The notes under the pieces were generated by a model, which had not been told where the DNA came from, did no database searches, and worked only from the letters and a program-made list of their open reading frames with translations. The position numbers and the translations under genes were made by a program. From Microvelia longipes (Eukaryota > Arthropoda > Insecta > Hemiptera > Veliidae), in NCBI GenBank assembly GCA_018340805.1, contig JACMZG010001870.1:15383324-15447323 (forward strand): a stretch of 64,000 nucleotides of DNA, written 5' to 3'. Positions 14,596-37,954 of this stretch are shown here, piece after piece; position 1 is the first letter of the stretch; every line of letters starts with the position of its first letter.

Positions 14596-14686
<91 letters not shown>

Positions 14687-17600
14687 TCTAAAATCCTACT
14701 TATATATTACCAATACAAATGCAAATAGGTTTGCATATAAATACTAGATCGCTTAGCGTAACAAAATATGTGATGATGATGATGGGAGATTTTTTACCTA
14801 ATTTATTTCACAAATATATAGGAGGTTTTCACTATAAGTTTTGTTTTCACTCTAAAAAAAATGGTTTGAGGTACCCCATGTCCGATTTTCGCTTAAAATT
14901 TATATGGCTATGACCCAATTCCAAAACTAGTTAAAGTTTGTAGTTAAGTGTAATAAAAATAGGTAGAATCACTAGATAATAACAGACTTAAGTTTAAGAC
15001 TCATTTAAACATAGAGACATACACCACAGGGGGCATAGGCATAGTCTATCAATACATTGAGAGACAAAAAGTATCTTTTTGGGGTCCTCAAGAGTGAGTT
15101 AAGGTTATATTAAATCAATTGTTTTTGGCTTCCTGCACATAGTTTGTGTTTTGATTTGTATTTGTAATGTTTAACTATTTTGTAATATTTTTATAAGCAA
15201 AGGTGGTCAGGTTACTTTTTTAATGTTTCATAATATAACCTATAGGGTCTCTCTAGTAAAAATATCTCAATGCATTTAACCATATTTATAATCTTTCTTT
15301 TAGATAAGTAGAACTGAATATCCTTGGTATTTGAGTTTTTATGATGTAACCATAGAGTATTATAAACAACTGAGTGACTCATTATTTTTTTTATTCTAAA
15401 AGTTCTATAAATTAAACAAAGAGCAGCCTTATTTATTCATAAGCATTAATTAATTACAAATTAAAATTCACATAATAAATAAAAATAAACAACAAACTTA
15501 AATCACATTTCCAGAACAAAAATAAAGAAACATTTCTAAGCATACAACATTTTCTAAAAAAATGCATCAATAAAATAATAACTAACTTATTTTTAAAAAA
15601 ATAAAAAAGAAGACAAAAAATAAACTCCTAAAAAATAATAATTTATAACTAAAGACAAAAAGAAAAAATAAATAAAATGAAAAATATCTACTATTAAATT
15701 AAAAAAAATCAAAGCAAGCATTACTAGATATTCGAATCATTACACTAAAGTTAGGGGAATTTATTTTTAAAAACAACTTTGAAGAACAATCTTGGTCTTA
15801 TGTTGACCATAAATTTTTTAAGCACATTTAAAGTGCTTTAAACATTTATGTACAACATTCAAAACTAGACCATGAAAAGAGTAAGTATAACACATTAGGA
15901 TTTTTAATTATGTTTAAAAAATTAGCATACAAGCCCACAGAGAAATAAAGGCACTAAAATTAAATTAAAAAAAATGAATTCAACAGCATGCTTAAAACAG
16001 TAAGAAAGGTTTTAATTGGTATTTTACCTTCTATGAAGAGCCAGCATCAATTAAAAAGATAAAAAAATAATTAAGTTAATAACAAGTATGGAATTAAGGC
16101 ATTGATTAAAAGTAGTGAATTAAATCATGACAAAACAATTGTTACTAACATGAGTCAGTAACAACCCATAATAATTTGAAGAAAAACATTGATTCCCTGT
16201 CTGTTCCTTTATCTAAATTAACATTTGTTAATTAAAGAGGAAATATATACCCAGAGTTGACAAAGCAATTAAAAAAATTGGCTACCGTCGATACTTGCTA
16301 TAACTGCAAGTATCGATGGTAGCTGATTCTTTACTTTAATCACTAAAATGAAGTAACTTTACCCAAGAAAAGTGCACTATGTTTACAGCAATTTGAAGAA
16401 TCAGCTTCCATCGATACTTGCTGTTGAAACAACATGTATTAAAGGTAGCTGATTCATTATTTGACATCTCTGTTGTTCTAGGTAAAGGAACAACAATCAA
16501 ATAATTAATTTTAAAAAAAAATATTTTGGCAACAAGAATTGCAAAATTTGGTTTACAAAATAAATAAAAGTTATATATATTTATTGAACTATATCTAATT
16601 ATAATTTTTGCAATAAATAAAGCTTATTCCAAGCTTAAGATAAAAATGTTGCAAGACAGGGTTCTTTAATTAAATGTTTATTTTATACTCATTAATAAAT
16701 AAAATATAAAGAATAGAAATTTAAACAACTATAATAATATAAGGTATTCTTTATATTTCTAAACCCAGATTAAAATTTTAATATTAAAATTAATTTCCTT
16801 TTACTTAAATAAACTTTTCAAATGCATATTATATTATTGCACACGGTTAAAAGCAGTTGACTGCATTGGAAAATAGTGTTGAGCAACCAATGAAGTTGGC
16901 CTGATATGAAATTGTGGGTATGTTTAACATCCAGAACTAATCTCATTGGCTCTAATGCTGTCAACTGATTTCAACTGTGTGTCATACTATAACAGTACAG
17001 TCATAGAGATATATACTAGAGGGGGATAGTTATCTCAATACATTAAGAGGTCTGAAACATAATTTTTGTGAGTTAAGGTTATAATAAATTAAATGTTGTT
17101 AGCTTCCCATACATTGTTAGTATTTTATTTGTATTTTAAACATTCCACTAAATAAGTTACAGCAACTTTGTTCTGTTCATATGATTATATTGATAGTTGA
17201 AGGTGGCCAGGTTATTTTTTTGATGTTTCAAAATTCAACCAAAAGGGCCTCTCTAGTAAAAATATCTCTGTGAGTAAAATTGTAACCAAATATTCCAATA
17301 ATGACTTCAAACGTTAAATATTAAATTAGAATAAAAACTACATTAAAGCTTACCAATTTTCTTTCTGTTTTAGTTTTAATATCTCTTGCTAAGGTGAAAA
17401 AAGCTTCATCAACATTATCTCCCGTTTTCGCACTCGTTTCCATAAATTTAATTCCATATTCTATGGCAAGTTGTTCTCCTCTCTCCCTAGATACCTGTAG
17501 GGAAAAATGATCAAAATTTGTGACTTCACTATAATGGTAGCCTCTATATCATAAGATGTACCTGATGGTAGCATTCTTATGACCTTCTCAGGGCAGGTAA

Positions 17601-19792
17601 CCATAAATTAAAGTTTAAAAAGCCTTTTTACACTATATTAAAAGTAAAATTAAATTTTAATGGTTAACGAGTCCAGCAATTGGTAGAAAATTTGTAGCCT
17701 CATAGCAATCATACTCCTCTTCAAATATGATATTTAATATTCCATGCAAGAACTCCATAGAGTGCAGGACCCCAGACATGATTTTTACGTCATAACATGT
17801 ATGAATCATTCGGCCATAGGGTCATTGTTTATAGTAGAAAAACCACTGGTCTAGTGTTTTATTCTGGGTTAGACAATATGCTGACTTGGCAAAAGTTTAT
17901 AATTATTATAACTATTTTGTTTTTAAAAATTCAGTAAAAATATTCAAATAAAAGTTGTAGCTTTTAAGAAATCAGACATTTGTAGCCCTGGTCATTTTTT
18001 TTACCTCTTGAAGCTATAAAAATGTAATGCAAGAGAATGAGAGATAGTTAAGAGAGAGAGAGAGAGAAGAGGGTTCATGATAAAAATGGGCTGTATCTTA
18101 AAAATTATGCAAAGAATGTAAAAAATGACTAGAAATTTGTGTTTGTTTTCTTGAGTACTCAAACTTTTATTTGCATATTTTTTTATACGTAAATCCTATT
18201 GCCAATTGCAGAAAACGTAGAAAAAGAATTCCTTTCCACAGGAAAATTGCAAGTTTAGTTATGCCCGCACCTTTTCTACTATTGCCCCATCAAATTTTAG
18301 AGTCTTAATTTTTTTTCCAACTTAGACGAAAGAGGTATAGCTTTAAAGGGCTTATTAAGTTAATCACAAATTGTGGGATAAGCACATTTTATAAAATTCA
18401 ATCAAATTAAGCAAACATCAGTTTTAATTAGAGGCCAAAAATATAACATGAACCAATGAGGAGTGCAGTGTTGCTTGAAAATGGGTAGAGGGGAGTATAG
18501 TCAGGTTCGATCCAAAAAATGTCATATCATCTGTTTTAGTTTAATTTTCTTATAAAAACAAGTCAAAGTTTGACGAGTAAAATAAAAACAAATTAAATGT
18601 GATTTAAACACATTTAATTTTTTAAATTAAATGCCTCACAAACAATTAAAATCTGTTTTTATAGAACTTTTATAATTTGCTTAGATGCGGGAATATTTCT
18701 ACTATAGTGAATTTTACCCCCTTTCATAGTGGGACCCCCTTAACCTCAGACTACAATTATTTTTTATCACAAAGAAGGATTTAAAAAAAAATATTTTTAA
18801 GACATTGCCATGGATATGTAACATTCCATAATACTGTATTTTATACACCCGACTGTACATGTTTCGTGAATATTTGGCTCTTACGATCTTTCAAGAAACA
18901 ATGTTTTCATTACTTTTCATGAGGTCCATATAATACTTGTCAGCCTTAGGCAATTGATAATTGCTAAGGCACAACAGTTTTTACTTAAAGAATAATAACA
19001 TCATGAATAACCTACGCACCTTAATACATTCAGAAAGTTTTCTACATACATTAAACAAAGGGGGTGTCATAATTATTCGAAAATAACTCAATCCTTCAAT
19101 TAACAAGACAGGTAACTAGATAATTAAAAATAGTCTTTACAGATGTAGTTTAGGATCAAAATATTTTTATTATTTATAATGGTTATAGGTATAAAAATGT
19201 ATACAAAAAATAAAATCTTTGCTCGCCCCTTTTTTTAATTAAGACTATATTCTTTGTTCATTGTTTTTTTGTTCTGAATCCATTCATATTTTTAGCAGGA
19301 AAAGCCTTTTGTCAGGATGGTTATTTAGACATCATAGTAACGAATCAATTTATGTAACAATATCCTACCAATAATTCTCTTAGATAGTTTGTAAAAAAAA
19401 TGTCAATCAATTTTATTGTTAAGTTAAGAAGTCAAACAAAAATATATTTTAAAATAATATAGGATAAGTAGAATGATTCATAGCCAACACAATAATTGAT
19501 TGACCTTGTAGGGAAAACATAACAATGATTCAGACCTAGATATGAAGGGGTCTGGAACACTTGTCTAGATGCCCTTAATGGGGTAGCCACTCCCACTTCC
19601 AAACCCTTATCCTAGTGTCCTATCACTATATTTTATTTATCTTCAAATAACTTCCATTAAAAAAAACAGAAACATAAAACCTTGTGTAGTTTTATTTATT
19701 AACTAACACTAGATAAACTAAACTATTATTTAACTTTTATTGTTGACATAAAAAAATACTTATAAAATTATTTAAAATTATTTATGTATGCA

Positions 19793-19838
<46 letters not shown>

Positions 19839-22732
19839 ATTAAAACATTAATTATTTTAGAAATTATACCATATAGCTATTTTACCAAACATAAGTATTA
19901 AGACAGGAATACCACCCTTTTAGAAGGTTTACAAAACTTAGAAATCCCTTGAATATTTTCTTACCTAGAAAAGAGATCATATCTAATTCCTGTATAAATT
20001 TTTACAAAATTAAAAAAAAAGGAAATACTTAAATACATTTTGTTGTGATAAAAATATCTATTTCATTGAAGATGGTCATAATTAGTAAAGTACTCTAAAG
20101 TAACTAATATTTTAAACACATCAAAGGAATTTTAGCTTCTGTTTAGTATACAAAAATGAGACTAAATACAAAATGTAGGAGACTTTTAAAACATACCTGT
20201 CTTTTATCATTGAGTTCACATTTATTTCCAAGTAACATTTTTTCAACATCTGACGATGCATTTTCTTCTATATTTCTAATCCAATTTTTAATATTATAAA
20301 AACTTTTTTCGCTTGTAATATCATACACAAGCATAATACCCATAGCTCCACGGTAGTAAGCAGTGGTTATGGTACGGAATCTTTCTTGCCCCGCTGTGTC
20401 CCATATCTGAAGTTTGATTTTCTTACCATCTAATTCAATTGTTCTAATTTTGAAATCGATTCCTGTAAAAAATAATGATACTTTATGAAATAATTTTTAC
20501 AAAAATAATTTAAACACTAATTATGCAAGTTTATATGTTAGCTATCCCATGAAGTAACAGAGTAAATAATTATGAAATTCTAAAGAACTGTCATGAGGCT
20601 CATCAGGATGAATCAACCTCAAGTGGCAGTGCAAATATTTTCCCTTATATAAACTTAATTTTTTATGGTCAATGTTATATTTAAATAGTCTATTTTTTAA
20701 TAGACCAACCCTGATCAGAATGACAAAGTATTATCTTGTTTAGTTTATTATATTGTAATGTAATTGTTTTGAAAGGTAATAAATAGATTATAAAAATAAT
20801 AAGACTAGCGCTCTATAATAATAATATAAGACTAACGACCTCGGCCACGGAGGCCATAATAAATAGATTAAATTCATTTAATTTAAGTAGGGGTCTACTT
20901 GTTAAATACTACTTATTTAGAATAAACTAAGAGAACAGAAATAATGTATAACATATCAGAACAATTGCATTAAGATAATAAAATAAACTGATCAAGATAA
21001 TACTATACCATTCAGATTGGGAACGCCAAGAATATTAAGAAATAAACTTCACAAAAATAGAAATATAAAAAAATTGAACTAATATAAACTAAAAGAAAAA
21101 CTTTAAAAAAATAGATACAGCACAAACAAAAGTAATAACAATGTTTATTTTTTAGATAAAAAAAATAACTGTTTCATTAAAATTATAAAGAATAAAATGA
21201 CTTTAAGCACAGCACGAGTCAAAACTCAGTTTTGCAGGTATACTGCAGGGTTCACATGTGGAAATAGTTTAGGTTATGAACAGAAGGGAGGACATATTAA
21301 CAAAGATGTATTCAAGGAAATAGATGTTTCTAAGTCAATAAGTCTACCAGAAAAAAGGAATTTATTTGACAAGGATATTTCTTGGTAATGTACCCATCTG
21401 GAAATAACAAGTCAAACAATCCAATGTTACTAATAACTGAATCAAATCCTTGTTTACAGAAATAATATATTATGAATAATTTTTGATAAAATATTTGACC
21501 GAGGACTGACCCCGAGGTTAAGGGTTCAAATCCAGATGGGGGAGGACCTTATGTAAGGTTATCCCTTGCACTGTTCTCCAGGGAGGTCTTGAATTCAGGG
21601 CCAGCCAACCCAGCTTAGGTTTTACGAGGTTTCCTTTGGCTGTTAAAAGTCTGATCCATGTTTCTGTTGTCTCCAGCTCATGTAAAGACTAAGTTCTGCG
21701 GGCTAGTAGAGGGTTATAGAGGGACCTAGCACTGTGAAAGTGGAGACCCAGATTTAGGGGTGTCTGTGGTCACACGACTAGCGAAGGAGATTTAGGGATG
21801 ATGTCTTCAGATCTAGAGGATGCCTCCTTAAAAAATCTACGGAACTTTGGCTTTCAGGTCAGGGCTATGGGAATGGGTTAATGCATACTAACTTTAGGGT
21901 TGCAAACGGCGTCTCTCTCTGCTGGGCTGTACCAGATTGGACAGAACAGTAAGTATAACAAGTATCTGTTGAGACCAGAGGAACTGGTAAGATTGGTAAA
22001 AACTCATAGACTGGCGAGCTAGATGAGACTAATGAGATCAGAGTTAGTTGGTAGGACTAGAAAAAATATACTAGACAAACTGTAGACTGGTCAGAGGTGC
22101 AGTCTTGTAAAGGAAAGGGTAGAAGTACCGAAGTCTTCCCTGGTGCACTGAGTGCATAAATTCTAAGAATTCTCAGTTGAGTGGTATTCTGGAGAGTAGA
22201 AACGCTAAAATTACCCTATAGGTTCAACCCTAAAAAAATGAAATATATGAGGTACACTAAAATTTTTCAATAAGTACATCTTAATGTATTTATATTAAGT
22301 TGGTTTTTGGATAGTATAAGAGACATCATAAGAAATTGGGTGGTTCCAGTAGTGAAGAGAGTGGCTCTTAATTAACAAGGCAGTTATCAGAGAACTTGGG
22401 TATAATTATAGTAGAGAAGATTCATCTTAGAGGTCACAGTATCTGTCTGTACTGAGAACAGCCGCACATTTACTCATTATGAATGATACAAACCATTAGA
22501 AGTACTTGGTTTTGGTTCAAAGTGATCTTTTATGAGCAATAGTGAAGAAATATTACAAATACAGCGAAAAGCCATGAAACAAAGAGAGAAAATGTGTTAT
22601 TTATTTACCTATTGTTGATATGAAGGTTGTGTTAAACGCATCTTCAGAAAATCTAAATAAGACACATGTTTTACCGACACCCGAATCACCTATGAGCAAT
22701 AATTTAAATAAATAATCGTAAGTCTTGGCCAT
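13519..22732 (-). CDS. Rab8: Ras-related GTPase Rab8
   Basis: A small GTPase of the Rab8 type, which directs vesicles from the trans-Golgi and recycling compartments to the plasma membrane. Four coding exons on the minus strand: 22732-22609, 20462-20197, 17494-17354 and 13614-13519. Each is bounded by GT and AG with matching phase, giving 208 residues (Rab8 is usually about 207). Visible motifs are the start [21 protein letters not shown]-loop GDSGVGKT (15-22), switch I Thr40 in FISTIG, WDTAGQE (62-68), NKCE at 121-124, and ETSAK in exon 3. The C-terminus SWLSRCTIL ends in a prenylation Cys four residues from the end. Asp of the usual NKxD is Glu here. Rab10 and Rab13 are the nearest alternatives, but the N-terminus and tail favour Rab8. 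Introns are repeat-rich; the gene is divergent from ILF2. Confidence 0.96.
13990..14560. other. Rab8 intron 3, first part
   Basis: Contains a G-run near 14011-14020 and otherwise AT-rich sequence. No conserved element is recognised. Confidence 0.4.
14561..14684. repeat. (TA)n microsatellite with interruptions
   Basis: A long TA tract broken by occasional ATAATA and TTAA steps, in Rab8 intron 3. Confidence 0.95.
15005..15280 (+). repeat. Dispersed repeat family B, copy 1
   Basis: Shares, in order, CAATACATTGAGAG, GTGAGTTAAGGTTAT, TTGATTTGTATT, GGTGGTCAGGTTAC and TCTCTAGTAAAAATATCTC with copies at 16990-17275 and 44045-44310. All three copies lie in the same orientation. Unnamed and non-coding. 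Confidence 0.7.
15281..16275. other. Rab8 intron 3, A-rich part
   Basis: Strongly A/T-biased with many A runs. No gene, RNA or repeat family is recognised. Confidence 0.4.
16281..16455. repeat. Cluster of inverted copies of a 24-bp motif (hairpins)
   Basis: A motif of about 24 bp containing CAGCTACCATCGATACTTGC occurs four times in alternating orientation. The positions are about 16281-16298 (partial), 16306-16329 (reverse), 16398-16421 and 16434-16455 (reverse, degenerate). The first two form an 18-bp stem with a 7-base loop and one mismatch. It may be the core of a small foldback element; no family is recognised. Confidence 0.75.
16841..16983. mobile_element. Small MITE-like element with about 22-bp terminal inverted repeats
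   Basis: The left end CACACGGTTAAAAGCAGTTG and the reverse complement of the right end, CACACAGTTGAAATCAGTTG, agree at most positions. The 140-bp body has no coding capacity. No convincing target duplication was found, so the superfamily is left open. Confidence 0.55.
16990..17275 (+). repeat. Dispersed repeat family B, copy 2
   Basis: Same ordered blocks as at 15005-15280, ending in CCTCTCTAGTAAAAATATCT. It lies immediately downstream of the MITE-like element and about 80 bp before Rab8 exon 3 (read on the plus strand). Confidence 0.7.
17515..19790. other. Rab8 intron 2, repeat fragments
   Basis: Holds a fragment around 18432-18510 that resembles 34224-34305 (AAATATAACATGAACCAATG). A second around 18805-18865 resembles 35350-35400 (GCCATGGATA and TGTATTTTATACACCC). 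A short AG run lies at 18053-18066. Nothing coding was seen. Confidence 0.5.
19793..19833. repeat. (TA)n microsatellite
   Basis: About 20 TA units in Rab8 intron 2. Confidence 0.95.
20470..21480. other. Rab8 intron 1, first part
   Basis: AT-rich intron sequence. The open frame at 21197-21388 (63 codons) has less biased composition but no recognisable family and no supporting splice structure. Confidence 0.4.
21490..22235 (+). mobile_element. tRNA-derived SINE, copy 1
   Basis: The B box GGTTCAAATCC near 21515-21525 ends a tRNA-like 3' half. It is followed by a long body with AGGACCTTATGTAAGGTTAT, TTTCAGGTCAGGGCT and GAGACTAATGAGATCAGAG. The same body occurs in reverse at 32275-32882, so this is a retroposon family and not a single-copy gene. 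The A-box half is degenerate here. Lies in Rab8 intron 1, antisense to the gene. Confidence 0.75.
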
Positions 22733-23815
22733 TATTTAACTCGAGTAAATGTACACAAAATAAATAAATAATTAAAAAACTTGTCACTAAAAAACTACCT
22801 ATCCATGAGTCACTGAAGACTTGATCTCCATCTTGTTTTTTTTATTATTTTTTTTTCTTCCACGAACATGTTTTATTTGAAAGCGCATTCTACTGGCGTG
22901 TTTTGTAACTTCTGGTACGATACAAAACGCTAAAAATTTAATTTAACTTGAGACATCAAGTTTTTTCTTCATCAACTTTTCTTCTCTATGACAAAAGACG
23001 TATGAAATGGAGACGGAGACTGCCTAATTCACGGTCCGGGTAGGCTTGACAATTCTAATTTCAAGACAAGCTGACTGAATGGGCCCAACTTACTTACTTA
23101 CTGACTACCTGAACTTGGCAGACCGGCATTTCTTTCACTGAAACACTTACTTGGTCCATTCTAGTATATTGTCGTGTATTTAGCTCATAGTAAACCATTA
23201 TGACATAGATTATTAATAATAGTTTAGTATAAATATCAATGGACCAGCGAAAACTGAATTCTTACGGACTGACTGAACCCAAAGCGATATACTAAGTTCA
23301 ATCAACCGGTGGATTTTCTGTTGAACTAACAGGAACTAGGTCTATGTTTAGGTAAACCCGACAAAACAAAAATATATGATGGTCCTACTGTTTATTGATT
23401 TATTAAAGAAAAACAAGAAGAAGTCAAGCGTTTATTATTTTCTTGTGTAATTTGTTTGCTATTTCTTAAGATTTTTAATCAGTATTATATTTAGCTTTGA
23501 CTTTTAATAAAACATTAAATAGGTAAGAAATCGACTAAAATTATTTCGAAAGTATTCTAGAGTTTTATGTGCTTCTTTCTGCGTGAATATGGTCTTGCCA
23601 TTGTGTTTTTTTCTGGCTCTACAATGCACCGGTTCACTGTTTAAATTGGTTATTTGCTGTATTAGTACTTGTTACTTTGATTGATTACTGTGGGGCATAG
23701 TAATTTTTAATATATTTTAATTCTATCTTAGTATTATTTGATCAAAATATAGGTACTTCTTCTGTCCGAGTGCGAACCTGCTTTAACAACTCAAGGTTAT
23801 GATATAAAGGTCAAG
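22733..23815. promoter_or_regulatory. Upstream region of Rab8
   Basis: By position this holds the Rab8 promoter and 5' UTR on the minus strand, with ILF2 diverging farther away. The segment 22900-23350 is less AT-rich than the surroundings. No TATA box or named motif could be assigned, and the transcription start is not visible. Confidence 0.35.
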
Positions 23816-23818
23816 CTA

Positions 23819-24428
23819 AAGTGATGTTAAAATGAGGGGCCGACGGTAGATACAGTGTTCTGACTCTCACCTTTTTCCCCTATGGGTGAGATGGACCAGC
23901 CTTTAATCAAGAGGAGTCTAGTTCAACTACTATGCCCCAAGTCAGCGACACTTGTTCCTGCAAGTTCGGTGGTTATAGCTGGTGAAAAATGCAGGGTGGC
24001 AGGCATAGAGATATATCACCATTGGTTACATTTTAAAACACCGGAAACTGACCACCTTCAACTATTAATATAATCAAGTAAACAGAACAAAATGCAGTAA
24101 CGTCTATTGTAGAACATTTAAAATCAAATCAAAACACATTAAATCCCTAGGAAGCCTAATAATTAATTCATTGAAACCGTTTTCCATTCCTGAAGGTTTC
24201 AATGAGGTTACACAGAGTCTCTGAATGCCCCTAAATAATAGTTCAGACCTTTGAATGTTTTGAGTTAGGCTATGCCCATTCCATTAAAATATCTCTATGA
24301 TGGTAGGTTATGTGGAGCTGCAATGCAGATATTCGGAGAAACTAAAAGTGATAAAATTTGCTCAGGACAATGTAAAGGGTGTGAGTCGGAACACTGTCTC
24401 TATGCGACCCCTCATTTTTACATCACTT
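23819..24428. mobile_element. 610-bp non-autonomous TIR element with TA target duplication
   Basis: Terminal inverted repeats of about 50 bp: the left end starts AAGTGATGTTAAAATGAGGG and the right end, read in reverse, AAGTGATGTAAAAATGAGGG. Both continue through an ACAGTGTTC-type block. TA flanks both ends (817-818 and 429-430 of their blocks), as in Tc1/mariner-type insertions. The two 63-codon frames inside have no transposase features, so it depends on another element. Confidence 0.75.
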
Positions 24429-24689
24429 TAATCAAGTTCTATTTTTCTGAATTGATAGAATAGAGCCAGAATTTTCTTAATGAACATTTGCTAGGGGCTT
24501 AGAGCATATTAAATCTTCAGATCATATTTGAGTTGCGAAATACTCGAATGAATCATTCAGAGGGAATATATTCGCATAGGCTAAAATTGGGGAATCTATA
24601 TAGTCTACTCCTGAGTTGACTAGCGTATGAGAGATAATCATATTTGACGTACCACTTTTTAAATGATCAGGATAAACTTAACAATTCTA

Positions 24690-25250
24690 AGCTTAAAACT
24701 TAATTTAAAACAAAAACCAATAAAATTCTTTGAAGTAATACTAGATATTGGAAGAATTTTTTTTTTTATATGTATTTATGTTCAGAAAGTAGATTTGAGC
24801 TACAGAATAGTAATGTGGGGACATACCAATTTGACTCTACTCAAAAAAAGATTGTACGACTTATAACCGGTTCTAAGTATGATGAAAAATGTGTCCCAAT
24901 AAAAAAAAACTAGAAATTATGACCATAGTTTATTTATTTATTTTTAGCTTACTAACTAGTATAAAAACAACTTTGCCCAACTATTGCTGAATAAAATAGT
25001 GCCCAAATACAATACAAAGGAAAAGCAGATCATCAGCATCCGACAGCATAGATTAAGTCTGAGGTCCGTCATAGTGTGCTTGAAATAAAAATTTTCCATT
25101 CCTTAATTAAGTATATACTAGGACTTTCTGCTAAGCAGTTTAAGCAGAACATTAAAAATTCATTTGTACAAAATCCTTATTATACGTACAATAAATTTTT
25201 AGATAGAAAAAAGTCCTTAGCCAAAAATATGTGTTGATTTGTCATGTGGT
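24690..25250 (+). pseudogene. CR1/Jockey-like LINE 3' end fragment
   Basis: Frames with several stops encode WGHTNLTLLKK, then KIVRLITGSKYDEKCVPIKK around 24840-24905. A later block reads KQFKQNIKNSFVQNPYYTYN near 25135-25195. This order is the typical C-terminal tail of CR1/Jockey-type reverse transcriptases. Frameshifts and stops make it non-functional. No target duplication was identified. Confidence 0.75.
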
Positions 25251-25770
25251 ATTTATATGTTTCGTTTTTTTTATATGTCATTTATTTCTTTTTTCTCTGT
25301 TATTATGTGTAGGTATTTATATTATTTGACCATTTTCCATAGAATGAATGCAATTGTTATTCTTCAAGAAAAAAAAATCATTAATTAATTAATTAAGGAA
25401 AATAAAATGTCACTTAAATAATTATTAGGGGGTAGTAAGGATAAAAATTTTCTTTTAAGCTTTCCTGGCGAGAGTATATCTCACGTACGCATTTTAACAA
25501 TCACATAATCATTTGCAAGGTTATGTTGTTGTCTGTTTTTTATTGTATTAAAAGAGAATAGATTGAGCTCTAGGTCGGTGCTTGAAAATCCAGATTAAGT
25601 GAAATGCTTCAGCTTTTCAAGAAAGTAGCTCACCTGTTGAGTGAATATGTTTTACTTTAAAAATACTGCAATAAGTTAAGGAGATGGTTGTGTCTGTTAT
25701 AAATTATAACTATAGATTAAGTATATATTGTGTTCCTTATTATTAAACTGTTTAATTATTGGTTCAAGAA
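25251..25770. promoter_or_regulatory. Upstream region of ILF2
   Basis: Contains the putative promoter and 5' UTR of ILF2. It is AT-rich and no TATA box or initiator could be assigned with confidence. Confidence 0.3.
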
Positions 25771-36721
<10,951 letters not shown>

Positions 36722-37002
36722 TTCTCTCCGACTTTTTCAATTTATTACTTTTTTTTTAATGTTGAGCATTCAAATGATAGTTTGATTGCTACCCTGTCAA
36801 AAATCTGTTAGGAAAGATTTAGATGGTTGATCTCAAGATATGGGGTCAAATAAACCATACTCATTACATCCCTTCTAGTGGTCTGTTAACTGATCAGGAC
36901 CAAAGCTATTATTATTACTGCACTAACTTTAAGAGTGTAAAGGAAATGTTGGATTCATTTTTTATTAAATAATAGTTTTAAATAGTTTTATTAAATAGTT
37001 TT

Positions 37003-37010
<8 letters not shown>
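36722..37010. other. ILF2 3' UTR candidate
   Basis: This follows the ILF2 stop codon. AATAAA occurs near 36848-36853 and is a possible polyadenylation signal, but no downstream element confirms it. Confidence 0.4.

Positions 37011-37014
<4 letters not shown>

Positions 37015-37073
<59 letters not shown>
37015..37073. repeat. (TA)n microsatellite
   Basis: About 29 TA units preceded by TACATACATACA. Confidence 0.95.
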
Positions 37074-37076
<3 letters not shown>

Positions 37077-37795
37077 TATTATTAATTAATATTTAATAAA
37101 AAATATAATTTCTTAGTCTTAATAATACCTCATTATCAGTTAGGGAGGTAAAATCACTAAATTAACACTTGATTTTGTTTATATTCCTCTCAAGTTTACT
37201 TAATACTCTATTTTCTTGTTGTCATTTTTCATCCTTTTTTATATTTTAATGTTGCTTTTCTTTACTATCACCTTTAGAAACAAACATATTTCTTATGAAC
37301 TTAAAAAAATATTAATTTTTTCATCTTCATTTTATTAATTTCTTTGTTTAGATTTGATTAATGTTTTGTCGATTTATTTTAGATGCATTTAAAGGCAGTA
37401 TTCAATAACATTACTTGTGATTAAATAATGCTTATTTATTTTTTAATAAGATTAAAATAAGTCTTACTTAAACTGAAGTAATTTTCTTGATTACCTTCCT
37501 TAATATATTTAGTTTAAGTTATAGAAGAATTCTTCTTAATCTCGTGCTCTGTATGTGCAAATATTTTTGTGAAATAGCTGGCTACATAATTACCTCAGTA
37601 GTCGATTTAACTATTTTATAATTCTGTGTGATTACTATATTATGTGTCTCTAGGGAAATATAAACCCTAACATTTTATTTGTAATAAAGTATTATTTAAA
37701 TTTGATGTTATTTTGTTAAGGCGGGAATAACCTATCTTATGATTATGTGCTAAAATTAGAAAAAAATGCAACATTATAAACCATTCAATAAGAGG

Positions 37796-37866
37796 ATCCT
37801 GTGGTGTAATGGTGAGAATGTATGCCTGCCTCATTAAGCCGATGGTTCTGAGCCTGTTCAATGTCA
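37796..37866 (+). repeat. tRNA-like head, SINE remnant or tRNA pseudogene
   Basis: TGTGGTGTAATGGTGAGAAT has the spacing of a pol III A box, and GGTTCTGAGCC about 35 bases later is a near B box. The cloverleaf arms pair poorly, and a 3' acceptor strand is not evident. A SINE head is more likely than a gene. Confidence 0.45.
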
Positions 37867-37954
37867 AGTACTCATAAAAGATCCCTTACCCTAAATAAAC
37901 CTGGGTCTAGGCAAAATTTAGGGCCCTTATTTGTTGCTTATTCGCAATTCAAAG

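Noticed and set aside
20143..20343. Separate small Rab-like gene
   Set aside because: It is simply the second half of Rab8 exon 2 running into the intron.
25759..25770. Upstream in-frame start for ILF2
   Set aside because: It is a TTG codon; the ATG at 25771 gives the expected RG-rich N-terminus.
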